64,000 nucleotides of DNA from Micromonospora_J zhanjiangensis (GTDB lineage Bacteria > Actinomycetota > Actinomycetes > Mycobacteriales > Micromonosporaceae). The position numbers were made by a program, and so were the translations under genes. The stretch covers positions 95,049 through 159,048 of the forward strand of contig NZ_JBHSBN010000016.1 of NCBI RefSeq assembly GCF_042650605.1. The letters are read 5' to 3'. Of this stretch, positions 8,018-16,330 are shown piece after piece. How positions within the stretch are numbered: position 1 is the first letter of the stretch; each line of letters opens with the position of its first letter. The notes under the pieces are model-generated. The model was not told the origin of the DNA and ran no database searches. It saw only the letters and a list, made by a program, of their open reading frames with translations.

Positions 8018-9363
8018 GTCATCGCCTCCGTCGCACTCGATCTCGCCCCGAGGTGGGCGAGTACGACGTCGGCCGCCTGTTGGCCGCTGCGTACCGCGCC
8101 CTCCATCGTGTCCGGCCACCCGGTGTCGGTCCACGCCCCGGCCAGGGCCAGTCCGGGCAGCGCGGTCCGGGCCGGCGGTCGCAGCGCCCGGGTGCCGGGG
8201 GCCTGCCGGAAGGTGGCCCGCGGTTCCCGGGTCACGAACACGTCCCGCACCTGCGTCCGCCCGGCCGCCGGGAACAGCTCCGCCAGCGCGGCGAGCTGGG
8301 TACGGGCCAGCTCCGCCGTCGGCGTACCGACGAGCGCGTCGGCGGCCGAGAGCGAGATCACCAGGTACTGGCCCGGCTGGCCGGGCGGGGTGCGGTCGAA
8401 GAGCCACTGGACCGGGCTGTCCAGGGCGGCCGCGAACCGCAGGTCGGTGACCCGGTGCGCGTAGCGGACGTGCACGTTGACGATCGCCGCCGCGCCGAGG
8501 CGCGCCCAGCGGCCCCGGTCCGGCGCGGCCGCCGGCGGCACCAGCCGGGCGGCCCGCTGGTGCGGCACGGCCAGCACCACCGCGTCGGCCCGTTCCCCGG
8601 TCCCGTCGGCGTGCACGTCGAACCCGGCGGCCCGGGCGACGATCTGCCGGACCCGGCTGCCGGTACGCACCACGCCGCCCCGGTCGAGCAGCAGGTCGCG
8701 GGCCGGGCGGCCGTGCAGGTCCAGCAGCGGCACGTCGGGCAGGCCGATGTCCCCGGCGTCGGCGCGCTCCAGCAGTCCGGTGCGCAAGACCCGGGCGGCC
8801 AGCGCCAGCGAGGCGTGCCGGGGCGGGACGTTCAGCGCCGCCACGCAGATCAGCTCCCACAGCCGGCGTACGGTCCGGTCGTCCTGGCCGTGCGCGGCCA
8901 GCCAGTCGCCGAAGCCGACCTGGTCGGTGACCGGGTCGTCCGGGTCGACCGCGCGCAGCGCGGCCGCCGCCCGGATCGCGGCGATCCGCCGCCGCGGGGT
9001 CAGCGGGCGGTAGCCGAGCAGGCCGGGCAGCAGGTGCGCCGGCGCCGGCAACGCGCGGCTGCGGGCCAGCACGTGCGGCCGGGCACCGGGGCGGAGCACG
9101 GGCACCGCGAAGGCGTCCTGCACGGACGTACGGGCGGCCGAGCCGAGCCGGTCGAGCAGGCCGCGGTACTGCCGGTAGCAACGCAGAAAGACGTGCTGCC
9201 CGGTGTCGACGGTGAGGTCGCCGCGGGGGAACGAGTAGGTGGCGCCGCCCAGGTGCGGCCGGGCCTCGAAGAGGGTGACCCGGTGGCCGGCGTCGCAGAG
9301 CCGGACCGCGGCGGCGATGCCGGCCAGCCCGCCGCCGACCACGCAGACCCGGTCGCCGGTCAC
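8014..9363 (-). CDS. hpnE: Hydroxysqualene dehydroxylase HpnE
   Basis: 449-aa FAD-dependent amine-oxidase-fold protein. The Rossmann motif VVGGGLAGIAAA lies right at the N-terminus and the C-terminal FAD motif LALAGAWTDTGWPDTMEGAVRSG (shown here in part: AGAWTDTGWP) closes the domain. HpnE reduces hydroxysqualene to squalene. GTG 9363 is chosen because it starts just before the dinucleotide fold and overlaps the hpnD TGA (GTGA). Longer readings upstream lie inside hpnD. Confidence 0.92.
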   Translation of the reverse strand: MTGDRVCVVGGGLAGIAAAVRLCDAGHRVTLFEARPHLGGATYSFPRGDLTVDTGQHVFLRCYRQYRGLLDRLGSAARTSVQDAFAVPVLRPGARPHVLARSRALPAPAHLLPGLLGYRPLTPRRRIAAIRAAAALRAVDPDDPVTDQVGFGDWLAAHGQDDRTVRRLWELICVAALNVPPRHASLALAARVLRTGLLERADAGDIGLPDVPLLDLHGRPARDLLLDRGGVVRTGSRVRQIVARAAGFDVHADGTGERADAVVLAVPHQRAARLVPPAAAPDRGRWARLGAAAIVNVHVRYAHRVTDLRFAAALDSPVQWLFDRTPPGQPGQYLVISLSAADALVGTPTAELARTQLAALAELFPAAGRTQVRDVFVTREPRATFRQAPGTRALRPPARTALPGLALAGAWTDTGWPDTMEGAVRSGQQAADVVLAHLGARSSATEAMT

Positions 9364-10298
9364 GGTCGGACACCCTGGTCCGCCGCCGGTTCCGCCGGAC
9401 GGGTCCGGGGGGCGCCGACGGTCATCGCCCGGGCCGCCACGTACGCCTTCTCCCAGCCGGGCAGCGACACCCGACGGCGCAGCACCGCGGCCGGGTCGGT
9501 GATCATCCGGCCGAGCAGCCGGTGGTAGATGCCGGCCATCGCCGCCACGCAGGCGGCGCTGCGGCGGTCCAGCATCGGCAGCAGGGTCAGGCCGGTCCGG
9601 TAGTACCGTTCGGCGCGTACCGCCTGCCACCGGATCAGGTCGACCAGCCGGTCGGGGGCGTCCCGCAGCCCGCCGTCGGGGCCGAGTTCCAGGGTGCAGC
9701 CGAACCGGGCCAGGTCCTCGGCCGGCAGGTAGATCCGGCCGTTGCCGCGGTCCTCGACGATGTCCCGCAGGATGTTCGTCAGTTGCAGCGCGATGCCGAG
9801 CGTGTCGGCCAGTTCGGCGGCCCGCTCCCGGGAGGCCGCCGGCCGCAGGTCGAACACGCCCAGCGACAGCCGGCCGATCGAGCCGGCGACGCACCGGCAG
9901 TAGCCGACCAGGTCGGCGAGGGTGTCGTAGCGGGTGCCGCGGACGTCGGCGACGCAGCCGTCGATCAGCTCGTCCAGGGCGGCCAGCGGGATCGGCAGCC
10001 GGCCGGCCGCGTCGGCCAGGGCCAGCAGCACCGGGTCCGCGCCGGCGGCCGGCAGCCGACGCAGGGCGGCCCGGATCTGGTCCAGCCGGGCGAGCTTGGC
10101 GGCCGGCGGCAGGTCACCGTCGCCGATGTCGTCGATCCGGCGGGCCACCGCGTACACGGCGGAGAGGGCGCCGCGCCGGTCCGGGCGCAGCAGCCGGATC
10201 CCGTACGAGAAGTTGCGGGCCTCGGTCCGGGTGATCCGTTCGCACTCCCGGTAGGCCAGGTCGAGGGCGTCGGCGTCGACGCCCGGACCGGGCCTCAT
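9360..10298 (-). CDS. hpnD: Presqualene diphosphate synthase HpnD
   Basis: 312 aa of the squalene/phytoene synthase superfamily. It couples two farnesyl diphosphates to presqualene diphosphate. Two Asp-rich motifs bind Mg-diphosphate: ARRIDDIGD near residue 55 and LRDIVEDRGNGRIYLP near residue 190. NFSYGIRLL near the start is typical of HpnD. ATG 10298 overlaps the hpnC stop in ATGA, and the 3' end overlaps hpnE by 4 bp. Confidence 0.93.
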   Translation of the reverse strand: MRPGPGVDADALDLAYRECERITRTEARNFSYGIRLLRPDRRGALSAVYAVARRIDDIGDGDLPPAAKLARLDQIRAALRRLPAAGADPVLLALADAAGRLPIPLAALDELIDGCVADVRGTRYDTLADLVGYCRCVAGSIGRLSLGVFDLRPAASRERAAELADTLGIALQLTNILRDIVEDRGNGRIYLPAEDLARFGCTLELGPDGGLRDAPDRLVDLIRWQAVRAERYYRTGLTLLPMLDRRSAACVAAMAGIYHRLLGRMITDPAAVLRRRVSLPGWEKAYVAARAMTVGAPRTRPAEPAADQGVRP

Positions 10299-11206
10299 GC
10301 CGGCGCTCCCGGTCGCAGCAGGGTTCCGGCCAGGTGGCCGGCGGTGGTCCACCGGGTCGGTCGGGGCGGTCCGGGCAGCGGGTCGTAGTCGGCCCGGCGC
10401 AGCGCCGCGAGCGTGGCCCGGCCACCGGCGACGTAGCCGGCCACGGCCAGCCGGGCCCAGCCCCGCAGCTGCCCGACCAGCGGGGTGCCGGCGGCCAGCA
10501 GGCCGGCGGCGCGGTCGGCCTGGCGTTGGATCACGTACCGCAGCAGCCCGCCGGCGTGCGGCGCGGCCAGCTGCTCCTCGGCGACCCCGAACCGGGCCAG
10601 TTCGTCGGCCGGCAGGTAGATCCGACCCCGGCGGTAGTCCTCGCCGACGTCCTGGAGGTGCTCGACGACCTGCAGCGCGGTACAGATCCGGTCGGACAGC
10701 GCGATCCGCCCCGGTGACGCGGCGCCGAAGACGTGCAGCACCAACTCGCCCACCGGGTCGGCGGAGAGCCGGCAGTAGTCGACCAGGTCGTCGAAGGTGG
10801 CGTAGCGGACCTGCTCCTGGTCGCGGCGGTTGGCCTCGATCAGCCGCAGCAGCGGTCCGATCGGCAGGCGGCACTCGGTCACCGTCGGCGCGAGCCGGAT
10901 CAGCACCGGGTGGCTGGACGGCACGCCGGCGTACAGGCCGCGCAGCTCGACCTCGATGCGACGCAGCGTGGACAGGCGGGCGGCGGCGTCGTCGGTGGCG
11001 GTCCCGCCAGCGCCGGGTTCGTCGCCCACGTCGTCCACGAACCGGGCGTACGTGTAGATGGCGAGCAGGTGCCGGCGGACGCGCTCGGGCAGCACCCGCA
11101 GGGCGACCGGGAAGTTCTCGCCGGCCAGGGCGCTCTCCGGCGACCGGCGACCGGCCACGGACGCCGGCGAGGGCTGGCCGGGGCCGGTTCTCGTCAGCTC
11201 GAGCAC
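10295..11206 (-). CDS. hpnC: Hydroxysqualene synthase HpnC
   Basis: 303 aa from GTG 11206, chosen for the AAAGGCAG site 8 bp upstream; a TTG at 11269 in the same frame is a weaker option. Squalene/phytoene synthase superfamily with YARFVDDVGDE and LQDVGEDYRRGRIYLP as the two metal-binding motifs. HpnC turns presqualene diphosphate into hydroxysqualene. It is the first gene of the operon; the other six follow without gaps. Confidence 0.92.
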   Translation of the reverse strand: MLELTRTGPGQPSPASVAGRRSPESALAGENFPVALRVLPERVRRHLLAIYTYARFVDDVGDEPGAGGTATDDAAARLSTLRRIEVELRGLYAGVPSSHPVLIRLAPTVTECRLPIGPLLRLIEANRRDQEQVRYATFDDLVDYCRLSADPVGELVLHVFGAASPGRIALSDRICTALQVVEHLQDVGEDYRRGRIYLPADELARFGVAEEQLAAPHAGGLLRYVIQRQADRAAGLLAAGTPLVGQLRGWARLAVAGYVAGGRATLAALRRADYDPLPGPPRPTRWTTAGHLAGTLLRPGAPA

Positions 11207-11359
11207 GGGGGCGCTGCCTTTCGCCGGGTACGCCTCGACGGCCCGGAGCGCACCGGGCCGGTACGGCAAGACTTCTTCACGTAATCGACTGATAGCTCTG
11301 TGTGATCAGACCGAGCGTACCGAATTACCCGACGTCGGGGCCGGATTCGCCGATCGCCG
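11207..11359 (-). promoter_or_regulatory. Leader/promoter region of the hopanoid operon
   Basis: This 153-bp gap between the DMT gene stop and the hpnC start is less GC-rich than its surroundings (around 11270-11330) and is the only room for an operon promoter. On the minus strand a TACGCT hexamer near 11315 could be a -10 element. No operator is evident. Confidence 0.35.
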
Positions 11360-12202
11360 TCACCGCGAGCGGGTCGTACCGGCCAGCACGATGCCGACCG
11401 TCATGACCACCGCGGCGGCCACCTGGATCACCACCCGGGCCGGCTCCAGGGACAGCCGCTCGTGGAAGGCGGTGACCCCGACCAGCACCCCGACCAGCGG
11501 GTCGACCAACGCGATCACGCTCAACGAGGCGGCGATCGGACCGCCCTGGAAGGCGTTCTGGTTGAGCACCACGCCGCCGATCCCGACCACGACCAGCACG
11601 TAGAGCTGCCAGTCGTTGAGCACCCCCACCGGATCGGCGGTGAACTCCGCGGTCAGCGTCTTGAGCAGGGCGGCGGCCGCGCCGTACAGCAGGCCGGTGG
11701 CGATGCCGAGCAGCACGCCACGGGACGCCTCACGCACCCGCCAGGCGCCGATCAGACAGATCGCGAACAGGGCGCCGATCACCAGCCCCACGCCGGTCCA
11801 GGCCAGCGGCGACGGCTGGTCGACGCCGGCCCGCGGGTTCGCCGCGATGAGGAAGGCGGCCAGCCCGGCCACGCCGAGCGCGACGACGAGCAGGTCCCGC
11901 CGGTGCGGCCGACGCCGTTCCAGGGCGGCCTCCAGCGGGATCGCGATGAACACCCCGGCCAGCAGCAGCGGCTCGACCAGGGCGAGCGCGCCGAAGCTGA
12001 GCGCCATCGCCTGCAACACGGTCGCCGCCACGTCCGGGATCCAGCCGAACAGCCACATCGGGCGGTGCAGCAGCCGGAACAGCAGGCGCGGGTCGAACGT
12101 CCGGGTGGCCGGCTCCCGCTTCGCCGCGTGCTGCTCCAGCGTCGAACCGAGCGCGAAGACCGTCGCCGACGCGAGCCCCAGCACGACGGCCAGCAGGCTC
12201 AC
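11360..12202 (-). CDS. DMT-superfamily membrane transporter
   Basis: 280 aa from a GTG start, with about nine hydrophobic segments and the EamA-like two-repeat layout (segments such as PLLLAGVFIAIPLEAALE and a final VVIQVAAAVVMTVGIVLAG). The N-terminus LLAVVLGLASATVFALGS with a following Gln/His is typical of the actinobacterial DMT subfamily. It starts 24 bp after the glycosyltransferase gene, so the pair is an operon reading toward hpnC. The cargo is unknown; a lipid-related role is only suggested by position. Confidence 0.8.
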   Translation of the reverse strand: MSLLAVVLGLASATVFALGSTLEQHAAKREPATRTFDPRLLFRLLHRPMWLFGWIPDVAATVLQAMALSFGALALVEPLLLAGVFIAIPLEAALERRRPHRRDLLVVALGVAGLAAFLIAANPRAGVDQPSPLAWTGVGLVIGALFAICLIGAWRVREASRGVLLGIATGLLYGAAAALLKTLTAEFTADPVGVLNDWQLYVLVVVGIGGVVLNQNAFQGGPIAASLSVIALVDPLVGVLVGVTAFHERLSLEPARVVIQVAAAVVMTVGIVLAGTTRSR

Positions 12203-12226
12203 GACGCGATCCGCCCGGCGCCCGGC

Positions 12227-13549
12227 CTACCACCGGGGCGCGGTCGGACGGACCGGCCCGCACCGGTCGCCGGCCGGTCGGGGCGTGACCCAGCCGAGCA
12301 CGGCGGCCGGACGATCGTCTCTCGGCGCCCGCCCGGCGGCCACCGCCCGCAGGCTCGCCGACCCGTGCCAGGCCAGCAGGGCCGCCGTCGCGACGACGGC
12401 CACCGCACCGGCCCGGCTGGTCCACCGGGTGGTACGGATCGGCGGCCGGACCGCCGCCGGGACCCGTCCCCGGACGACGGCGGCGATCTCAGCGGTCGGG
12501 TCCGACTCGAACAGGCCCAGCCCGATCGCGCGCTGGCGCCGGCCGCGCACACCGTCGGTGAGTTCCAGCAGGACCGGGCCGAGGTCCCGGCGGCGCCGTA
12601 CCCAGGTGGTCACGGCGGCCCGGTCCATGGTGGCCGCGTTGGCCCGGCCGTGCCCGGGAATCGGCCGGTAGGTGGCGACCGGCAGTCCGGACGCCATCGC
12701 CTCCAGGGCGGTCAGCCCACCGGCGTTCTCCACCAGCACGTCGGCCGCGCGCAGCAGCGCCGGCATGTCGTCCACCCAGCCGAACACGTGCACGCCGGGA
12801 CGACGTGTCAACCGCCGGCACAACGCGCCGTTGCGGCCGCAGACCACCACCGGCGTCGCCACCCCGGTCCGGGCGATCTCGGCGGCCGTCCTGGCCACCT
12901 CGCCCACCCCCCACGAGCCGGCGACGAGCAACGCCAGCCGTCCCTGCGCCGGCAGTCCGAACCGTTCCCGGGCGCGGCGTTTTTCCGCCTCCGAGCCGGG
13001 CCGGAAATCCGGCCCGACCATCCGACCCACCACCCGTACGCCCCCGGCGCCGAGTCGGCGCGCCTCGGAACGGGTGGTCCGGTGGGCGGCGCAGTGCAGG
13101 TCGACGCCGGGCGACACCCAGATCGGGTTGACCGCGAAGTCCGTCAGGTAGGTGATCACGGGGACCGCCAACCGCCCGTCGCGGCGCAGCGGTCCGAAGA
13201 CCTGGCTGACCACCGGATAGGTCGACACGACAGCCCGGGTGTCCGGCGGCAGGACCGCCAGGGCCCGGCGGCGGATGGGCCGCAGCAGCGCGCGGGTGCT
13301 CGGCGCCGCACCGCCGAACCGGGCACCGATGGAGAAGAGGAACCCGTAGAACCACGGCAGCCGGCTCAGCATGCCGTGGTAGGTGCCCTGCAACAACCGG
13401 CCGAGTCGCCAGGGGAACAGGTCGGCGAGATCGAGGCAGTCGGCCGCCAGCCCCCGCTCGCGTAGCCGACGGGCCAGTTCCCGGCTCGCACCGTCGTGCC
13501 CGGCACCGGCGCTCGCCGAGACGATCACGACCCGGTCGTTGAACGTCAT
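12227..13549 (-). CDS. MGDG synthase-like glycosyltransferase (GT28 type)
   Basis: 440 aa. The N-terminus VVIVSASAGAGHDGASREL is the diacylglycerol glucosyltransferase/MGDG synthase signature, and the C-terminal donor site GWVDDMPALLRAADVLVENAGG plus GLTALEAMASGLPV matches the GT28 nucleotide-sugar fold. Such enzymes glycosylate membrane lipids at the cytoplasmic face. Beyond residue about 365 the protein adds an Arg-rich stretch and one hydrophobic segment (AVAVVATAALLAW), a possible membrane anchor. Neighbouring hopanoid genes make a lipid acceptor plausible but unproven. Confidence 0.82.
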   Translation of the reverse strand: MTFNDRVVIVSASAGAGHDGASRELARRLRERGLAADCLDLADLFPWRLGRLLQGTYHGMLSRLPWFYGFLFSIGARFGGAAPSTRALLRPIRRRALAVLPPDTRAVVSTYPVVSQVFGPLRRDGRLAVPVITYLTDFAVNPIWVSPGVDLHCAAHRTTRSEARRLGAGGVRVVGRMVGPDFRPGSEAEKRRARERFGLPAQGRLALLVAGSWGVGEVARTAAEIARTGVATPVVVCGRNGALCRRLTRRPGVHVFGWVDDMPALLRAADVLVENAGGLTALEAMASGLPVATYRPIPGHGRANAATMDRAAVTTWVRRRRDLGPVLLELTDGVRGRRQRAIGLGLFESDPTAEIAAVVRGRVPAAVRPPIRTTRWTSRAGAVAVVATAALLAWHGSASLRAVAAGRAPRDDRPAAVLGWVTPRPAGDRCGPVRPTAPRW

Positions 13550-13663
13550 CCGGCCTTCTACCCGCCTCCGACCGGAAGATTCCTCACCGTTCCGAGGAAA
13601 GGAACGGCCTCGCCTCTGCCGACCGACCTAGGATTCGAGGTGGACGGGACGGGGGCGGATGGG

Positions 13664-14920
13664 GTGCGGCTGCTGATCGTCACCGCCGGATCGCGGGGCG
13701 ACGTCGCCCCGTACACCGGTCTCGGTGTCCGGCTGCGGGCGGCCGGTCACCAGGTCGCGATCGCCGCGCAGAGTTCGTTCGCCGACCTGGTCGGCGGCTG
13801 CGGCCTGGAGTTCCGGGCGCTGCCCGGCGACCTGCGGACCCTGCAGGCCGACTCGGCGGCCCGGCGGCTGCGCCGATCCGGTCCGGGGCTGCGCGGCGCC
13901 GGCGAGTTCGTCCGGATCGGCCGCCGGTTCGTCGACCAGATCGGGGCCGGCCTGCTGGCCGCCGCCGAGCCGGGCGTCGACGCGCTGCTGCTGTCGACCA
14001 CCACCGCGCCGCTGGGTTACTCGGTCGCCGAGCTGCACGGGGTGCCGAGCCTGGGTGTGTTCCTGCAACCGGTGCAACCGACGGCGGACTTCCCGCCGAT
14101 GATGCTGGGCACCCGGACCCTCGGCGCCCGGCTCAACCGCGCGGCCGGTCACCTCGGCCAGGCCGTCGGCCGGCAGGTGTACGCGACGGCGTCCCGCCGC
14201 CTGCGCGAACGCGCCAACCTTCCCCCGGTCGGCCTGCGCGAGCTGGCCCGCCGGTCGGCCGCGGACCGGTGGCCGGTGCTGCACGGGTTCAGCCCCGCCG
14301 TGGTCCCCCGGCCCGCGGACTGGCCCGCCGAGCTGCGCGTCGTCGGATACTGGTGGCCGGACCCGGCCACGCCCTGGCGGCCACCGCCGGAACTGGTCGA
14401 CTTCCTGGCCGCCGGACCACCACCGGTATATGTCGGGTTCGGCAGCATGGTCAGCGAACGGGACCGGCTCGCCGACCTGGTCACCTTGGCGCTGCGCCGG
14501 GCCGGACTGCGCGGCGTGCTGCAGGCCGGCTGGGCGGGCCTGTCCGGCGTCCACGCCGAGAACGACGACCTGATCACCATCGGCGAGGCGCCGCACGACT
14601 GGATCTTTCCCCGGATGGCGGCGGTGGTGCACCACGCCGGCGGCGGCACCACCGCGGCCGGGTTGCGCGCCGGCGTACCGGCGGTCGCCGTGCCGATGCT
14701 GGCCGACCAGCCGTTCTGGGCCGGCCGGCTGGCCGCCCTGGGCGCCGCCCCGGCCCCGGTGCCGCCCCGGCGGTTGACCGCCGCCCGACTGGCCGACGCG
14801 CTCCGCGCGGCGGTCCACGACCCGGCGTACGGCCGCCGGGCGAAGGCGCTGGCCGCCGAACTCGCCGACGAGGACGGCGCGGGCGCGGTGCTCCGGGCCG
14901 TCGAACGGCTGGCCGGTTGA
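13664..14920 (+). CDS. Sterol/lipid glucosyltransferase-like GT1
   Basis: 418 aa from GTG 13664, which directly opens the fold (VRLLIVTAGSRGDVAPY); GTG 13640 is an alternative. The GSRGDV motif and the donor-site block PRMAAVVHHAGGGTTAAGL, followed by DQPFWAGRLAALG, are typical of UDP-glucose:sterol glucosyltransferases and related GT1 enzymes. It is divergent from the GT28-type gene. No sterol pathway is visible, so a hopanoid, carotenoid or macrolide-like acceptor is as likely; none can be fixed from sequence. Confidence 0.85.
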   Translation: MRLLIVTAGSRGDVAPYTGLGVRLRAAGHQVAIAAQSSFADLVGGCGLEFRALPGDLRTLQADSAARRLRRSGPGLRGAGEFVRIGRRFVDQIGAGLLAAAEPGVDALLLSTTTAPLGYSVAELHGVPSLGVFLQPVQPTADFPPMMLGTRTLGARLNRAAGHLGQAVGRQVYATASRRLRERANLPPVGLRELARRSAADRWPVLHGFSPAVVPRPADWPAELRVVGYWWPDPATPWRPPPELVDFLAAGPPPVYVGFGSMVSERDRLADLVTLALRRAGLRGVLQAGWAGLSGVHAENDDLITIGEAPHDWIFPRMAAVVHHAGGGTTAAGLRAGVPAVAVPMLADQPFWAGRLAALGAAPAPVPPRRLTAARLADALRAAVHDPAYGRRAKALAAELADEDGAGAVLRAVERLAG

Positions 14921-14989
14921 CCGGCTGACGATGTCGATGGGACAGTGCCGCCGCCGTGCTTGCCGGCAGGGATAAAACATGCAAGCCTG

Positions 14990-15121
14990 GACTCTGAGGA
15001 GGGGAGTATTCCCTCGCCACCAAGTCGTCAACACGGCCGTTGTTCGGCCCGGCTTCGTGGGTCACCGGCTACCTGGGTAACTGTCCATGGTGGGCGGTGG
15101 CGGGAGAGACCTCCGACAGTC
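14990..15121 (+). promoter_or_regulatory. yybP-ykoY (Mn2+) riboswitch
   Basis: The conserved pieces of this class occur in order: GAGGGGAGTA (14997-15008 region), AAGTCGTCAACAC (15022-15034), CACCGGCT (15063-15070) and GAGAGACCTCC (15104-15114). The closing stem P1 pairs GACT and GAGG (14990-14999) with CCTC and AGTC (15110-15121). The family senses Mn2+ and usually precedes TerC or Mn exporters. Here the next frame is a 58-aa membrane protein. The 3' strand of P1 is also complementary to the downstream Shine-Dalgarno region. Confidence 0.9.
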
Positions 15122-15176
15122 ACACGGATGCGCACGAACTTGCCTGCCCCAAGGCGGCGAGTCTCGATGTGGTGAC

Positions 15177-15194
15177 CTGTCGGAGGGTCCCTTG
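15177..15194 (+). promoter_or_regulatory. Shine-Dalgarno region paired by the riboswitch, and TTG start
   Basis: CTGTCGGAGG at 15177-15186 is the exact reverse complement of CCTCCGACAG at 15110-15119, the 3' strand of riboswitch stem P1. When P1 is open, this strand can cover the ribosome binding site; when Mn2+ closes P1, the site is freed. TTG 15192-15194 follows GGAGGG by 4-5 bases. This is inference from base pairing. Confidence 0.75.
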
Positions 15195-15368
15195 CTCGCA
15201 TTGCTTGATCCTGTACTGGCCGCAGCCCCTTGGACTCTTGTGCTAATTGCTGGCATCACGGTGACCGGCAAGATCGTCATCACGGTTCTAGCTCTACGAG
15301 GAACTGAGCCGAAGGATCGACCGAACATCATCAGAGCGGTGGCCGAATTGTTCCGATGGCGTCGATGA
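15192..15368 (+). CDS. Small membrane protein under Mn2+ riboswitch control
   Basis: 58 aa from TTG 15192 (GGAGGG 5 bases upstream). One long hydrophobic segment (APWTLVLIAGITVTGKIVITVLAL, given here only as residues about 10-33) is followed by a basic cytoplasmic tail RGTEPKDRPNIIRAVAELF. The tail has the look of a conserved small actinomycete protein, but I do not recognise a named family. The riboswitch and the matching anti-Shine-Dalgarno pairing make it a Mn2+-responsive gene; it could modulate a transporter or be a minimal efflux component. Codon use is less GC-rich than in neighbours, so it may have been acquired. Confidence 0.6.
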   Translation: MLALLDPVLAAAPWTLVLIAGITVTGKIVITVLALRGTEPKDRPNIIRAVAELFRWRR

Positions 15369-15478
15369 GCGAAACTCACGACCGCACGACTGCCGCCAAG
15401 CGCACTTCGCATGCCGCTGCCCACTGCCGTTGTCCGAGCTGAGGCAATCGATGGCGTAGCAGCCCATCCGACCTGTGA

Positions 15479-15889
15479 TCACGTCGGACGGATCAGCTCT
15501 GTCCTGTCGGCCGGATGCACGTCGATCGCCCCGTCGAGATGGTGCAGTTCTATCACCGGGACCCCTTCGTCAAGGCCATGCTCGGCTCGCTCGGGGTCGG
15601 CGGGCATACGGGCGATCGCCCGACCGCCCGGTGGCAGCTCCACCGGCACGCGTTCAGGTGCCGGTCGCACCCGGGACCGCTCCCCACGTTCGGTGCTGAC
15701 CAATCCTTCGGTACGTAGCAGCGCCAGCGCCTGCCGTACGGCGTCCCGGCCGACGCCGTACTCCTGGGACAGTGCCAGCTCGCTCGGCAACGGCGCTCCG
15801 GCGGCGTACTGCCCGGAGTAGATCCCCTCGCGGATCAGGTTCGCGAGCTGGCGGTACACGGGTGTGTGCGAGCGCCGGTCGATCGACAT
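15479..15889 (-). CDS. GntR-family regulator, short form
   Basis: 136 aa. The GntR winged helix is complete: PVYRQLANLIREGIYSGQY, LPSELALSQEYGVGRDAVRQAL, then GLVSTERGERSRV. After it only about 55 residues remain, too few for a FadR- or UTRA-type effector domain, so this resembles the short GntR regulators often found beside mobile or stress genes in actinomycetes. A region with repeated GGCCATA lies 40 bp upstream, overlapping the start of the divergent frame, and is a candidate operator. Confidence 0.85.
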   Translation of the reverse strand: MSIDRRSHTPVYRQLANLIREGIYSGQYAAGAPLPSELALSQEYGVGRDAVRQALALLRTEGLVSTERGERSRVRPAPERVPVELPPGGRAIARMPADPERAEHGLDEGVPVIELHHLDGAIDVHPADRTELIRPT

Positions 15890-15930
15890 GGACGGCAGCC
15901 TTGCTGATGGGTACAGCCATGTGCCCTTGT

Positions 15931-15949
15931 GGCCATAAGGCCATATGGC
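15931..15949. promoter_or_regulatory. Candidate GntR operator
   Basis: GGCCATAAGGCCATATGGC contains two direct GGCCATA copies and the perfect palindrome GCCATATGGC (15940-15949). It sits 41 bp upstream of the gntR start and covers ATG 15945 of the opposite strand. Confidence 0.45.
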
Positions 15950-16032
15950 TGAAGTGAAGGCTACGAACCTCAGCCGACGCCTTCACCGGCCGCCCGGATC
16001 GGACGGCGCCGCGGTTCGTCCTCCTGCTCCCC

Positions 16033-16242
16033 ATGGAGGCCGCCAGTCTCGACCAGGCCGTGAATCTCGGCGTGATCCTCGGCCGGTCGTTGCGGCACAT
16101 ACCCGAACTCCGAGCGCGGGACGAACTGGTGATGGACCTCCCGACCGAGACCCTGCACGGCGTCTTCTGCGACCGCGTCCTGCCCGGAGGGCCGGAGTGC
16201 TTCCGGCCAACGGGACACCCCGGCCTGTGCGAGGCCTTGTAG
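16033..16242 (+). CDS. Hypothetical protein, probably frameshifted at its 5' end
   Basis: The ATG frame at 16033 gives 69 aa (MEAASLDQAVNLGVILGR, RHIPELRARDELVMDL, TLHGVFCDRVLPG) with strong coding bias. The same bias continues upstream in this frame (FTGRPDRTAPRFVLLLP before the Met) back to about 15975, where no start exists; ATG 15945, just past the GntR operator, lies one base out of frame. A single-base indel near 15970-15985 would join them into a roughly 99-aa protein divergent from gntR. I do not recognise the family. It may be a real short protein or a recent pseudogene. Confidence 0.45.
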   Translation: MEAASLDQAVNLGVILGRSLRHIPELRARDELVMDLPTETLHGVFCDRVLPGGPECFRPTGHPGLCEAL

Positions 16243-16330
16243 TCCTGCCACCTGAGGACGGCCCGATGCCACTCGTTTGGCGGTCCCGTTGCGGGGCCGC
16301 GACCGCCGGCCGAGTGGTTGCGATTTCGGG

